A stretch of DNA of 64,000 nt from Cyclobacteriaceae bacterium (GTDB taxonomy: Bacteria; Bacteroidota; Bacteroidia; Cytophagales; Cyclobacteriaceae): contig JANQKF010000017.1 in NCBI GenBank assembly GCA_028281285.1, positions 1-64,000 of the forward strand, in the 5' to 3' direction. Numbering within the stretch: position 1 is the stretch's first letter; each line of letters starts with the position of its first letter. The notes beneath the pieces were generated by a model. The model searched no databases. It worked only from the letters and a program-made list of their open reading frames with translations, and was not told the DNA's origin. This document shows positions 18,651 to 27,338 of this stretch, one piece after another. The translations under genes were made by a program, and so were the position numbers.

Positions 18651-18839
18651 ATGGCTGGAAAAAAGAATATGAAGAGTTTCGAAGCCACGTTCATTAACAT
18701 CAAGGATAATAATGTGGTAAAGAAAGAATTTCTGGCACGCAATCATACGTCTGCTTTGAGAAAAGCGAACCGTCAGATCACTAAATATGTTAGGGTCTTA
18801 TCGGTCGATGAAATCTCGAATAGTCAGATGTCAGCTTAA
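18651..18839 (+). CDS. Small conserved-looking basic protein, unknown
   Basis: A 62-residue basic protein (MAGKKNMKSFEATFINIKDN...), with no signal peptide, membrane segment or motif that I recognise. The middle reads VVKKEFLARNHTSALRKANRQ, which could be one strand-helix unit. It starts 13 bases after manA and ends 47 bases before lipB, in the same direction, so it may be a minor member of this operon. The ATG at 18669 is an alternative start, and a TTG at 18645 is also open. Real coding is likely from the compact spacing and the absence of an overlapping competitor. Confidence 0.6.
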   Translation: MAGKKNMKSFEATFINIKDNNVVKKEFLARNHTSALRKANRQITKYVRVLSVDEISNSQMSA

Positions 18840-18886
18840 GTGTGTGTAGCTGAGTATTGTGTGTGTATATGACGTGAATTTCTAGC

Positions 18887-19600
18887 ATGAATAAGAAAGT
18901 AAGTGTAGTCAAACTGGGAGAGCGAGACTACAAAGAGACGTGGGATTATCAAGAGTCAATCTTTAAAGAGATTGTCGACTTGAAAATTGAAAATAGACGG
19001 AACGAAAGTTCTGCAATACCCGAACCCACGGACAACTTCCTCATTTCATGCCAGCATCCCCATGTCTTTACGCTTGGGAAAAGTGGATCTATCGAAAACT
19101 TACTCCTTGATGAACAAGGACTAAGGGATAACTATGCCTCTTTTTACAAGATCAATAGAGGAGGAGATATTACTTATCACGGCCCCGGTCAAATTGTTAT
19201 CTACCCTATTCTCGATCTAGAGAATTTTTTCACAGACATTCACAAGTATCTACGGTTTCTTGAAGAAGCTGTAATCCTCACTATGGCCGACTATGGAATC
19301 TCTGCCGGAAGAATTGATGGACTAACGGGTGTTTGGGTCGATTTCAAAGAGGGTGCGACAGATCCGAGAAAAATATGTGCCATGGGTGTGAAGTCCAGTA
19401 GATGGGTAACGATGCACGGCATTGCACTCAATGTCAATACTGATTTGACCTATTTCGATCATATTGTTCCGTGCGGAATTGACGACAAAGCCGTCACCTC
19501 AATGAACAAAGAGGTTGGACATGACGTAAACCTGACAGAAGTCGAAGATCGATTGATTCGTCATATTGCTTCGGTATTCGAAATGGAGCTTATTGTTTAA
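18887..19600 (+). CDS. lipB: Octanoyltransferase LipB
   Basis: A 237-residue lipoyl(octanoyl) transferase, which moves octanoate from ACP to the lipoyl domains of 2-oxoacid dehydrogenases. Diagnostic segments are HPHVFTLGKSG, NRGGDITYHGPGQIVIYPI, KICAMGVKSSRWVTMHGIAL with the conserved Lys, and IVPCGIDDKAVTSM with the acyl-thioester Cys. Length and motif order match the family. Its stop overlaps the start of the next gene as TAATG, so the two are translationally coupled, although the neighbour has no evident link to lipoate. Confidence 0.96.
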   Translation: MNKKVSVVKLGERDYKETWDYQESIFKEIVDLKIENRRNESSAIPEPTDNFLISCQHPHVFTLGKSGSIENLLLDEQGLRDNYASFYKINRGGDITYHGPGQIVIYPILDLENFFTDIHKYLRFLEEAVILTMADYGISAGRIDGLTGVWVDFKEGATDPRKICAMGVKSSRWVTMHGIALNVNTDLTYFDHIVPCGIDDKAVTSMNKEVGHDVNLTEVEDRLIRHIASVFEMELIV

Positions 19601-20733
19601 TGGTCAAATCAAAACTCATTGTCAGCGTTTTACCTCTCCTATTGCTGGTTGCAATACTCCTAATTTTCAATAATAATTCAACCACTGGGCGCAACCCGAT
19701 ATCCGTCTTGCTGAAAGACAAACATCGAGGGGTATGCTGGGTTGCCGGCCCAAACGAAATCCTGGGCTCCGAATTCACCAGGTTAATCGAAAATGGTGTT
19801 AATTGGATTTCACAAACTCCTTTCGGATGGCAAAGGGGTTTTGACAATCCTGAAATAGGAACCAATAAGGACATTGAGGCCAATGGGTACCAGGCATGGT
19901 GGGGTGAACGAGACGAAGGCTTGAGAATCACTACCCAACTTGCAAAAGAAAATGGAATTAAGGTGATTCTGAAACCCCACATCTGGCTGAGAGATTCCGA
20001 AGGCAAATGGCGCGGAGAAATTAAGATGGGCTCTGAAGAAGATTGGGACAAATGGTTTGAAGAATACTCGGACTTTATACTTCACTATGCCAAGCTCGCT
20101 GAAGAGGAAGGAATTGAGATGTTCTGCATTGGCACAGAACTTCATCAAACCTGTGTTGAGAGAGATGAAGACTGGCGTGAACTCATTCGAAAAATCAGGT
20201 CGGTTTATTCTGGCTTGTTAACTTATGCAGCCAATTTCAGCGATGAGTATCAGGACATTCTGTTTTGGGACGAATTAGACTATATCGGCATTCAAGCCTA
20301 TTTTCCTTTGACTAATAATGAAAATCCTTCAGTAGAAGAGCTGAAGGACGGTTGGTCACAACACATCAAAAGAATGGAATCTTTTTCCCGAAAATATAAC
20401 AAACCAATCCTGTTTACAGAAGTAGGTTATAAGAGTACCATTGACTCTGGTATTGAGCCTTGGAAATGGCCCGAGAGAAGGCTGCACAATGAAGAGCTTG
20501 ATCGAATCTACTCTGCTCAAACTCAGGCTAATCTTTATGAGGCATTGTTCTCCGAAGTATGGGATGAGCCATGGCTAGCAGGGTTTCATTTGTGGAAATG
20601 GTATCCATCCAGGTATAGCTCTTCAGACAAAAACTCATCAGGCAAAAACATTGACTTTACTCCTCAAAACAAACCCGCTGAGGAAGTAATGAGCAAATGG
20701 TTTCTTCAAGCAAAAAAAGAAGGCAGAGATTAA
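19600..20733 (+). CDS. GH113-like glycoside hydrolase, membrane-anchored
   Basis: A 377-residue protein with one N-terminal hydrophobic segment (KLIVSVLPLLLLVAILLIF) that should act as an uncleaved signal or anchor. The remainder has the TIM-barrel pattern of GH113 and related families: RGVCWVAGP, VILKPHIWLRD, MFCIGTELHQT with a likely acid/base Glu, YIGIQAYFPL, PILFTEVGYKS with a likely nucleophile Glu, and WLAGFHLWKWYPSR. Known GH113 enzymes are beta-mannanases or mannosidases, but substrate cannot be inferred here. It probably faces the periplasm. It is coupled to lipB by TAATG. Confidence 0.75.
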   Translation: MVKSKLIVSVLPLLLLVAILLIFNNNSTTGRNPISVLLKDKHRGVCWVAGPNEILGSEFTRLIENGVNWISQTPFGWQRGFDNPEIGTNKDIEANGYQAWWGERDEGLRITTQLAKENGIKVILKPHIWLRDSEGKWRGEIKMGSEEDWDKWFEEYSDFILHYAKLAEEEGIEMFCIGTELHQTCVERDEDWRELIRKIRSVYSGLLTYAANFSDEYQDILFWDELDYIGIQAYFPLTNNENPSVEELKDGWSQHIKRMESFSRKYNKPILFTEVGYKSTIDSGIEPWKWPERRLHNEELDRIYSAQTQANLYEALFSEVWDEPWLAGFHLWKWYPSRYSSSDKNSSGKNIDFTPQNKPAEEVMSKWFLQAKKEGRD

Positions 20734-20759
20734 CTCTGCCTCGATCTTCTTGGTATAGA

Positions 20760-21329
20760 TTAATTATCCTGAGCCCCAGCGTCAACCCAAGCTGCAATCA
20801 GATCAATTTGCAATTGTGTCAGACTTCCACTTCCAGAAGGTGGCATCGTCCGGGCTTGTGTTCTTATCTTGATTCTATCCGCTCTCGAAGCTATTTGACT
20901 ATAGCTGGCAAAAGTGAATGGAGCCGAACCACCGGTTACATGACAGCCGGAGATTGCACAATTCGCTTGAATAATCGGATTAATGTCAGTGGCAAACGAG
21001 GCCGAAAGTGCCTCTTCAATATCAAAATTCCGCTGTTGGGTACACCCCTCTCTATCCTCAACCACGAGCGTGTAGCTTCCTACCGCAAGATCAGAAAAAG
21101 TGTTACTCGCCTGCCCTGCACCACCATCAAGAGAATACGTAAAGCCGCCATTTCCTCCAGTAGCGGTAATGGTTACACCTCCGGAAGGGGTGTTTGCATC
21201 CGACCTCGTGATTTCGAGTTCAATGGTAATTGGCACTGTGCATGGATCAGATGGTTCATCATCCCCACCTCCACAAGCGCCTAAAAATAGCACCATGACC
21301 AATGAGCCTATTAGAAAAATTCGTTTCAT
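20760..21329 (-). CDS. Lipoprotein with SprB-like repeat and CX4CH cytochrome-like domain
   Basis: About 189 residues from the ATG of MKRIFLIGSLVMV. The signal peptide ends in the lipobox FLGAC, followed by GGGDDEP. Residues about 30-105 form one SprB-like repeat (TGGNGGFTYSLDGG...LAVGSYTLVVEDREGCT). The C-terminal part reads FATDINPIIQANCAISGCHV, the pattern of Bacteroidota cytochrome-c-like lipoproteins, but the Cys residues are four apart (CX4CH) instead of the heme-attachment CXXCH. Heme binding is therefore doubtful. It is convergent with the GH113-like gene and faces the AraC-type regulator tail on the same strand. Confidence 0.7.
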   Translation of the reverse strand: MKRIFLIGSLVMVLFLGACGGGDDEPSDPCTVPITIELEITRSDANTPSGGVTITATGGNGGFTYSLDGGAGQASNTFSDLAVGSYTLVVEDREGCTQQRNFDIEEALSASFATDINPIIQANCAISGCHVTGGSAPFTFASYSQIASRADRIKIRTQARTMPPSGSGSLTQLQIDLIAAWVDAGAQDN

Positions 21330-21415
21330 AGAAATTCGTTTAGATTTAATCAAATATGAGTTCCTGAATCAGGAGATTCGTCAACCTTTTGAAAAGGCGT
21401 ACCTATTTATCAAAA

Positions 21416-22534
21416 TTAAACGGCCTGATTTAACTTAAAGTACTCCCGCGGACTTAAACCTTTTTCTTTCTTAAAAGCTTTGTTAAAAGTCGTCTTGGAG
21501 TTAAAACCAACTTCATATGCAACAGCAAGGAAGGTAGGGTTGCTATTATCCTCGGTTACAAGTTTGATAAACTCTTTGATCCTGTACGAATTGATTAATT
21601 CGAAAAAGCTCGTTCCCAGACCCTGAGTCATTACTTTGGTAGCAACATGAGGTTTGACATCAAGGAGTTGGGCGATGGAATTAACAGACAATTCCGGATT
21701 CTTGTAAGGCTTCTCCTGCTCAAGTAGTGTTGTCAGCTTTCTCCCAAGCTCAACAAGTTGTTCGCTGGGAACAATTTTGGCTTCCTTTACCGGCCTAATT
21801 GACGTTGCCTTAAAAAATCCAGGTTTAATGATCATGTAATAACCTATCACAAAATTTATCAGAACCATCGGTAACCATGTCAGGTCAAATGCCCAAACTA
21901 GCCTCTGACCATTGATCAATAAATTGGCAAAGCTGATTATCCATACCACCATTGAGAGCATCATTAAGCTCGTGATAGTCCCAAAATATTTGATCTTAAA
22001 TCTCTCTCCCAATGGTTTTTCCCGCCTACCATAGCGAAAGAGAAGAATGAGCGTCAAAATCAAATAAATCGATATGCTTAGGATTGATAGACCCTCAAAT
22101 ACATACCATGTATTATAAAGAAAGGAATTTCTGGTTTGGACCAATTCGAAAAACCTTCCCTGTCCGATTGAAAACTGAATAGCAAGAGAAACAAGATGGA
22201 TCAACCCTGGCACAAAGTGCCATAATTCTGCCTTTCCAATCTTAAAGTCTGTAAACAACACAGACCTTGTATAAAAGAAGAAAAGCGGACCAAACAGAAA
22301 CAGACAAAAATCCACAAATAAGAATAGATGAGGAAAACGTTCATGAACAGCGAAATCGTAGGCAAAGCGACCTGCAATGGAAAGGGTCAGGATCAGGAAA
22401 ATACCAGATAGAAGGGATGAAGGTAATTTTGCTCTATCTTTTATTCGATTCAGGCCGAAGGTGAAAAAAACACCTTGAAAAATCCCTACAGCAAGGGCAA
22501 ACTTAAAAACGGAGGAGGCACCGATTTCCAACAA
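21416..22534 (-). CDS. Membrane-anchored AraC-family regulator
   Basis: A 372-residue protein with an N-terminal block of about seven hydrophobic helices (about 5-230) and a C-terminal AraC-type DNA-binding domain (about 275-370). The second domain has SVNSIAQLLDVKPH for the first helix-turn-helix and FLAVAYEVGFNSKTTFNKAFKKEKGLSPREYF for the second. Such 7TM-AraC proteins are common in Bacteroidota and are thought to respond to envelope signals. The start appears to be TTG (22534 or 22531): a TAG lies eight codons upstream in frame and there is no early ATG. No target is evident. Confidence 0.85.
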   Translation of the reverse strand: MLEIGASSVFKFALAVGIFQGVFFTFGLNRIKDRAKLPSSLLSGIFLILTLSIAGRFAYDFAVHERFPHLFLFVDFCLFLFGPLFFFYTRSVLFTDFKIGKAELWHFVPGLIHLVSLAIQFSIGQGRFFELVQTRNSFLYNTWYVFEGLSILSISIYLILTLILLFRYGRREKPLGERFKIKYFGTITSLMMLSMVVWIISFANLLINGQRLVWAFDLTWLPMVLINFVIGYYMIIKPGFFKATSIRPVKEAKIVPSEQLVELGRKLTTLLEQEKPYKNPELSVNSIAQLLDVKPHVATKVMTQGLGTSFFELINSYRIKEFIKLVTEDNSNPTFLAVAYEVGFNSKTTFNKAFKKEKGLSPREYFKLNQAV

Positions 22535-22680
22535 TGTCTTATGAGTTAATGACTATCAAAAGTAATGGATTAACAAAATAAAGCCAGTGATTCCCCTACA
22601 ACAGTGCCAGTAATCCCATATTGAAATCAAAATTCTTATTTATAATTATTTTTATTAATTTATTGACTAAACAAAGTTAA

Positions 22681-23388
22681 ATGAATAATCAAGATATATT
22701 GTTTCTTGATATTGAAACGGTTCCGGAAAGAGCCAGCTACGATCTACTTCCGGAACGTACTAAGGCCTTATGGAATAAGAAAGCCAAGTTCCTGATTAAA
22801 TCCGAAGGCGATTCTTACCAATCTACCTATGAACGGGCCGGCATCTATGCGGAATTTGGCAAGGTAGTTTCAATTGCTTTTGGTTCTTTTTCTCGAAGTG
22901 AGGGTTTGTCAACGATCAGGGTTCAAGATTTATCGGGCCATGATGAATTCCAACTTCTAACGAGCTTCTCAGAATACCTCGAATCCAGGCCACAAAAATC
23001 ACTTCGTTTATGTGCTCACAATGGTAAGGAGTTTGATTTTCCATATCTGGCGAGGCGCATGATTATCAATAACATTCCCATCCCTCAATGCCTGCGGCTC
23101 TCAGGAAAAAAGCCTTGGGAAATCCACCACATCGACACTATGGAAATGTGGAAATTTGGTGACTATAAGAATTTCACTTCTTTGGACCTTCTTGCAAACG
23201 TGCTCGACATACCTACCAGCAAATCAGATATTGACGGCAGTGAAGTTTGTCGGGTTTATTATAAGGAAAATGATCTTCCAAGAATTGCCAAATATTGCAA
23301 GCGAGATGTGGCAGTTCTGGTGCAAGTGTACTTAAAGCTGAGCGGCCAACCAGCTTTGAGCCCGAAGAACATTGTCTTTGTCCAATAA
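22681..23388 (+). CDS. Predicted PolB-type 3'-5' exonuclease
   Basis: A 235-residue protein of the DnaQ-like superfamily, closest to the stand-alone exonuclease domain of family B polymerases (PF10108-like). The exonuclease motifs are in order: FLDIETVPE (Exo I, Asp and Glu), CAHNGKEFDFPYLARR (Exo II, Asp) and YCKRDVAVLVQVYLKL (Exo III, Asp). It should act on DNA or RNA 3' ends in the cytoplasm. The gene stands alone, preceded by an AT-rich intergenic stretch, and shares a bidirectional terminator with the lipoprotein gene on the opposite strand. Confidence 0.82.
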   Translation: MNNQDILFLDIETVPERASYDLLPERTKALWNKKAKFLIKSEGDSYQSTYERAGIYAEFGKVVSIAFGSFSRSEGLSTIRVQDLSGHDEFQLLTSFSEYLESRPQKSLRLCAHNGKEFDFPYLARRMIINNIPIPQCLRLSGKKPWEIHHIDTMEMWKFGDYKNFTSLDLLANVLDIPTSKSDIDGSEVCRVYYKENDLPRIAKYCKRDVAVLVQVYLKLSGQPALSPKNIVFVQ

Positions 23389-23390
23389 AA

Positions 23391-23412
23391 AAGGCGACCC
23401 GAAGATCGCCTT
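23391..23412. terminator. Bidirectional terminator hairpin
   Basis: AAGGCGA (23391-23397) pairs with TCGCCTT (23406-23412) around an 8-base loop. The run of A before it gives a good T-tract on the minus strand, so it mainly ends the lipoprotein transcript. It lies between two convergent genes. Confidence 0.8.
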
Positions 23413-23423
23413 CAATCTTGTCT

Positions 23424-25238
23424 TTACTGTTTTTGAATCACTATTCTATAGGTAGGCCCTCCACTTTCTTCTTCGCCTTCGTCACCTTCTCCATGGCCAT
23501 CATTAGCTGTCCCTCCAGTGCCATCTCCGCTACCATCACCATCACCGTGATCCTCTCTGTCTGGCTCATAAAGAATGAGTTCTACCGTATTTCCTGACAC
23601 ACTGACTATGTGAAAAATATTATAGTTATCCTCTTCTTCCTCATGCCCGTCATTAGCTGTTCCTCCATCACCATCGCCTTCATTGTCATCAAATATCATC
23701 AACAAGTTACTCATATCAAGATACTCATGGCTGAATGTAGCCACCTCTTGTTCTTCGAAAGTCACAACCCCGGTCCCGTTTTCTGCGAAATTGAGAACCA
23801 TACCAATTTGCGGCCCTTCACCTGCTTGTCCTTGTTGACTTAAATCCTCGACATCGGTCACTTGCCACATTCCAATTAGCTCTTCGGACATTATACCTGG
23901 TTCACTGCCACTATTCTTGTTCATCAGCAACTCAAACTCACGGGTATCATAATCGAAACCTCCATCTCCGTCTCCATGACCATCGTTGGCAATGCCTCCA
24001 TCGCCATCTCCACTATCACCATCATGATCAGATCGACTGAAACTCTTTAAGGTCATTGCATCACCATCAACCGACATTACGTGGAATAACTCGAAATTAT
24101 CCTCTTCTTCATTATCGTCTTCATCACCACGGATATCCAACAAGATGTTGCTTCCGTCAAGAAGCATGTATTCTCCACGATCAAAGCCAATCTCATCCAC
24201 CAAATCAATTAACAAGGCCCCGTTATCATCGAAAAATTCCAAGGTCAGCTTATTATGAGGGATTTGATCTTCCACATGTTCAGCAACAACTTGACCATCT
24301 AACAGTGCTCTTTCAGCAAACATACCTGCACTCCATTTTCCTTCCAATTGCTCAGCTGTCACTAACGGTTCTGATCCGTCATTTTCCACAAGATCAAGTT
24401 CTGTAACAATGATTACTTCCTCTCCACTATTGATTTCATCTTCTTCTACAAACATGAACGATAAGCCATTATCTGAATTAATTTTCAAATGCAGGAGTAT
24501 TTCCTCGTCATCTCCATCATCATCGTCAAATTCAATAATGAAATTGTGGTCATCAAGATTTCGATAGGTTCCGAGGCCATAATCAAACTCGTTTACCAGG
24601 TCGATCATGACAAAACTCATATCACTCTTGAATTCGATGGTGAATTTATTGTATGGTATATCTTCGATTAGCTCAGTACCAAGCATCGCACCTCTCTCCC
24701 CCTCTTCAATATCATAGGCTGTTCTTTCCATCTGATCGATACTCCATTTTGATTGGAGTTCAGCAGAGGTAATTGAAGGACAATCACCGTCTTCAAGTTT
24801 TACAAAACGATCTGTGCTAAAGACCGCAGTACCCCCACCGGTATTGTCTTCACCTCGAAACTCGACCGTATCCTCGGTCCATGACAGGAGTTTCAGAGTA
24901 AATTCACTACCACCTGACCTGATTGTCAAAATACTATCTGTAGGGCTGAAAGAGGCATTGCCTTCACGCCAAACACCCTCATCTGCATTAACCACAAGGA
25001 AACCACCATCTGCATCCAACTGGATGGTGTTTTCACAAGGAACCAAAGTTTGCGGTGTGCCTCCATCTACGGTCGACTGAGTAATACCCCAACGACCCAC
25101 TAAATTGGCCAGTGACAACTCTTCATCACCACCTCCGGTTCCGGGACCCGGCTCATCATCAGTGTTTGTACATGCTTGAAAAAACAACAAAAGGCCCAAC
25201 ACAATAGTGGACGCAAGGAATTGAATGAATCGTTTCAT
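23424..25238 (-). CDS. Asp/Gly-rich lipoprotein with four lipocalin-like modules (paralog 1)
   Basis: A 604-residue lipoprotein with a signal peptide ending in a Cys near FFQAC. Four modules of about 115-155 residues each start with a Trp motif: LVGRWGI (W50), LQSKWSI (W165), LEGKWSA (W302) and LIGMWQV (W458). Each continues with short beta-strand-like segments, as in Bacteroidota lipocalin-like proteins. Three very acidic glycine loops carry GGIANDGH, GGTANDGH and GGTANDGH, which look like metal (Ca2+ or Zn2+) binding sites. It shares its layout with the gene immediately upstream. Function is unknown; surface location is likely. No recognised operon partner is present. Confidence 0.72.
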   Translation of the reverse strand: MKRFIQFLASTIVLGLLLFFQACTNTDDEPGPGTGGGDEELSLANLVGRWGITQSTVDGGTPQTLVPCENTIQLDADGGFLVVNADEGVWREGNASFSPTDSILTIRSGGSEFTLKLLSWTEDTVEFRGEDNTGGGTAVFSTDRFVKLEDGDCPSITSAELQSKWSIDQMERTAYDIEEGERGAMLGTELIEDIPYNKFTIEFKSDMSFVMIDLVNEFDYGLGTYRNLDDHNFIIEFDDDDGDDEEILLHLKINSDNGLSFMFVEEDEINSGEEVIIVTELDLVENDGSEPLVTAEQLEGKWSAGMFAERALLDGQVVAEHVEDQIPHNKLTLEFFDDNGALLIDLVDEIGFDRGEYMLLDGSNILLDIRGDEDDNEEEDNFELFHVMSVDGDAMTLKSFSRSDHDGDSGDGDGGIANDGHGDGDGGFDYDTREFELLMNKNSGSEPGIMSEELIGMWQVTDVEDLSQQGQAGEGPQIGMVLNFAENGTGVVTFEEQEVATFSHEYLDMSNLLMIFDDNEGDGDGGTANDGHEEEEDNYNIFHIVSVSGNTVELILYEPDREDHGDGDGSGDGTGGTANDGHGEGDEGEEESGGPTYRIVIQKQ

Positions 25239-25373
25239 TGTCGTATGAGTTTGAAGAACAGTTAGTTAATTTACAACTATTACGGCTTGTATATTAAATA
25301 CCCTACCATATTTATTGCGCAATGTACATTGAATTGCTTTGGCTCTTCGATATGCTTAATTCTAAGGGATCAA

Positions 25374-25400
25374 AAAAAGCGATGCTAATCATCGCTTTTT
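25374..25400. terminator. Terminator between the two paralogous lipoprotein genes
   Basis: AAAAAGCGATG (25374-25384) pairs with CATCGCTTTTT (25390-25400) around a 5-base loop, giving a T-tract on both strands. It ends the transcript of the upstream paralog, so the two lipoprotein genes are probably transcribed separately. Confidence 0.82.
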
Positions 25401-25421
25401 GAGTGTTATTGATTTCTACCC

Positions 25422-27179
25422 TTATTGTTTCTCCATCACGATACGATGAGTAGCTCCTCCTTCATCTTGGTCATGATTTCCTTCGCCATGTCCGTCATTT
25501 GCTGCTCCACCACCTGAATTATCGTCATCGTGGTCATCAGACCGGGAAGGTTCGTATAAAATCAGCTCTAAAGCACCTGCAGGTCTGGCATTTACATGAA
25601 AAACCGTATAGCGAGAATCATCTTCATGGTTATCGTTGGCGTTACCACCCTGATCACTGTTGTCATCTTCAAAAATCAGGGCAAGGTTACTTCCGTCAAT
25701 TAACTCGAAATCAAAGCGGGCAACTTCCTGACCCTTCACAGTCACCATCCCTGATCCTCCGGAAGCAAAGTTCAGAACCATCCCTACTTGGGGTCCGTCT
25801 CCATCACTATTTTCATCACCTACAGCCGCTGCGAGATTTTCGACCTCAGTTACCTCCCAGTTACCTAACAGCTCATCACCAGTAATTGAAGGCTCATCAC
25901 CAGTGTTTTTATTCAAAGTGATTTCACTATGCCTGACATCATATTCGTTTTCATGTCCATTGTTGGCCTCACCACCCCCTTGGCCACCATGATCCTCAGG
26001 TACTTCGAAACTTCGCAGGATTATTTCATCTCCATTCACCGCAACTACCTGAAAAAGGTCGTATTCCTCTTCTCCACTTTCATCAATACTCATTAGAAGG
26101 TTACTGCCATCTAAAAGTCGATATGCTCCATTACTAAATCCAAAGTCCTCCACTAAATCAATAAACTGCAGATCATCACCCTCAAAGAACTCCACAGTCA
26201 TTTTGTTATGGGGTATTCTATCATTCACTGACTCATCCACTAGCTGACCATTGTGGAAAGTTCTTTGCGCGATCGAAGATGCGCTCCATTTTCCTAATAA
26301 TCCCTGCTCAGAGATAGTAGGTACTTGTTCATCGTTTTCAATTAAGCTAAAGGTCGTGACAACAATGGCTTCATTATCGGAACCGCTTTCCTCATCCCAC
26401 TCCACGCTTTCGAATATCCAGTAGGGCCACTGAACATTGTCTAAATGTATTAAGCTGCCCGGATCATCATCAGATTGATCAAAATCCACGACAAGATTAT
26501 GATTGTCAAGCATCCTGAATGTACCTTCGCTAAAATCATATTCGTTGATATAATCGAAGGTCAGGGCTGAGCCGTCCGATCGAAACTCAATGGTGAACTG
26601 GTTGGTAGCAATATTCTCGATGCTATTCTCCTCGTCTAACTGTCCATCTACGTAACGCGAACGGGTGAATTCATTAATACTCCATTTGGTAAGAATTTCT
26701 TCTCTTTCAAATGAGGCGCAATCAGCACTCTCTAATTTCACCATTTCACTCACTGAAACGGTTTGGGTTGCCCCGGATCCATCTGTCGATTGTAATTCGA
26801 AAGCTGTTGCCGACACGGACAATATTTTGACGGTCAAGGTTTGTCCTGTAATGGTCAATGTCAAAACACTATCGGCTTGATTAAATGTAGCGTTACCTTC
26901 TAGCCATGTACCCTCATTTGCGTCTACAATCAAAAAGTCTCCGTTCGACTCAATTTCTAAGGTGTTTTTACAGGGAATCCGTGCTTGGGCCGCACCCCCA
27001 TTTTCTGTGGTAGATTGAATACCCCATCTGCCTACAATATCCGCAATTGAAAGCTCAACGGGATCTTGATTTCCTCCTCCCGGATCTGTATCGTCAGAGG
27101 TAGAGCAGGCATTCATAAACATTGCCAACAGCAATACACCACTGGCTTTCAGTACGTTAAAAAATAGTTTCATGATCAT
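25422..27179 (-). CDS. Asp/Gly-rich lipoprotein with four lipocalin-like modules (paralog 2)
   Basis: A 585-residue lipoprotein with signal peptide (MIMKLFFNVLKASGVLLLAM...NACS). The same four-module layout as its neighbour is visible: IVGRWGI, ILTKWSI, LLGKWSA and LLGNWEV. Its three acidic loops carry GGEANNGH, GGNANDNH and GGAANDGH. Both proteins share long stretches such as PHNK(M/L)T(V/L)EFF and YRLLDGSNLL or its variants, so they are tandem duplicates that have since diverged. It has its own terminator. Role unknown; a surface or periplasmic ligand-binding or metal-binding protein is the simplest reading. Confidence 0.72.
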   Translation of the reverse strand: MIMKLFFNVLKASGVLLLAMFMNACSTSDDTDPGGGNQDPVELSIADIVGRWGIQSTTENGGAAQARIPCKNTLEIESNGDFLIVDANEGTWLEGNATFNQADSVLTLTITGQTLTVKILSVSATAFELQSTDGSGATQTVSVSEMVKLESADCASFEREEILTKWSINEFTRSRYVDGQLDEENSIENIATNQFTIEFRSDGSALTFDYINEYDFSEGTFRMLDNHNLVVDFDQSDDDPGSLIHLDNVQWPYWIFESVEWDEESGSDNEAIVVTTFSLIENDEQVPTISEQGLLGKWSASSIAQRTFHNGQLVDESVNDRIPHNKMTVEFFEGDDLQFIDLVEDFGFSNGAYRLLDGSNLLMSIDESGEEEYDLFQVVAVNGDEIILRSFEVPEDHGGQGGGEANNGHENEYDVRHSEITLNKNTGDEPSITGDELLGNWEVTEVENLAAAVGDENSDGDGPQVGMVLNFASGGSGMVTVKGQEVARFDFELIDGSNLALIFEDDNSDQGGNANDNHEDDSRYTVFHVNARPAGALELILYEPSRSDDHDDDNSGGGAANDGHGEGNHDQDEGGATHRIVMEKQ

Positions 27180-27300
27180 TTAGGTTTAATCGAGTGTTAT
27201 CGAATTTATTGGCTTTACGCCTCAAAAATTCCACTCCCTACCTTCTGGGATGAATTGCTCATATTTAGTGACGAATTGAACTAAAGCTTAAATGTTTAAT

Positions 27301-27308
27301 TATTTTTG
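27301..27308 (+). promoter_or_regulatory. rnr: Putative -7 box of the rnr operon
   Basis: TATTTTTG matches the Bacteroidota -7 consensus TAnnTTTG and lies 30 bases before the RNase R ATG. A TTG at 27276-27278 could serve as the -33 element, although the 22-base spacing is slightly long. No other promoter candidate is obvious here. Confidence 0.4.
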
Positions 27309-27338
27309 ACCAAAGATTATCTCCTTCAAACAAACCAA

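Noticed and set aside
23424-25238. Plus-strand open frames inside the Asp/Gly-rich lipoprotein genes
   Set aside because: They are produced by low-complexity GAT/GGT repeats on the coding strand and carry no recognisable domains.
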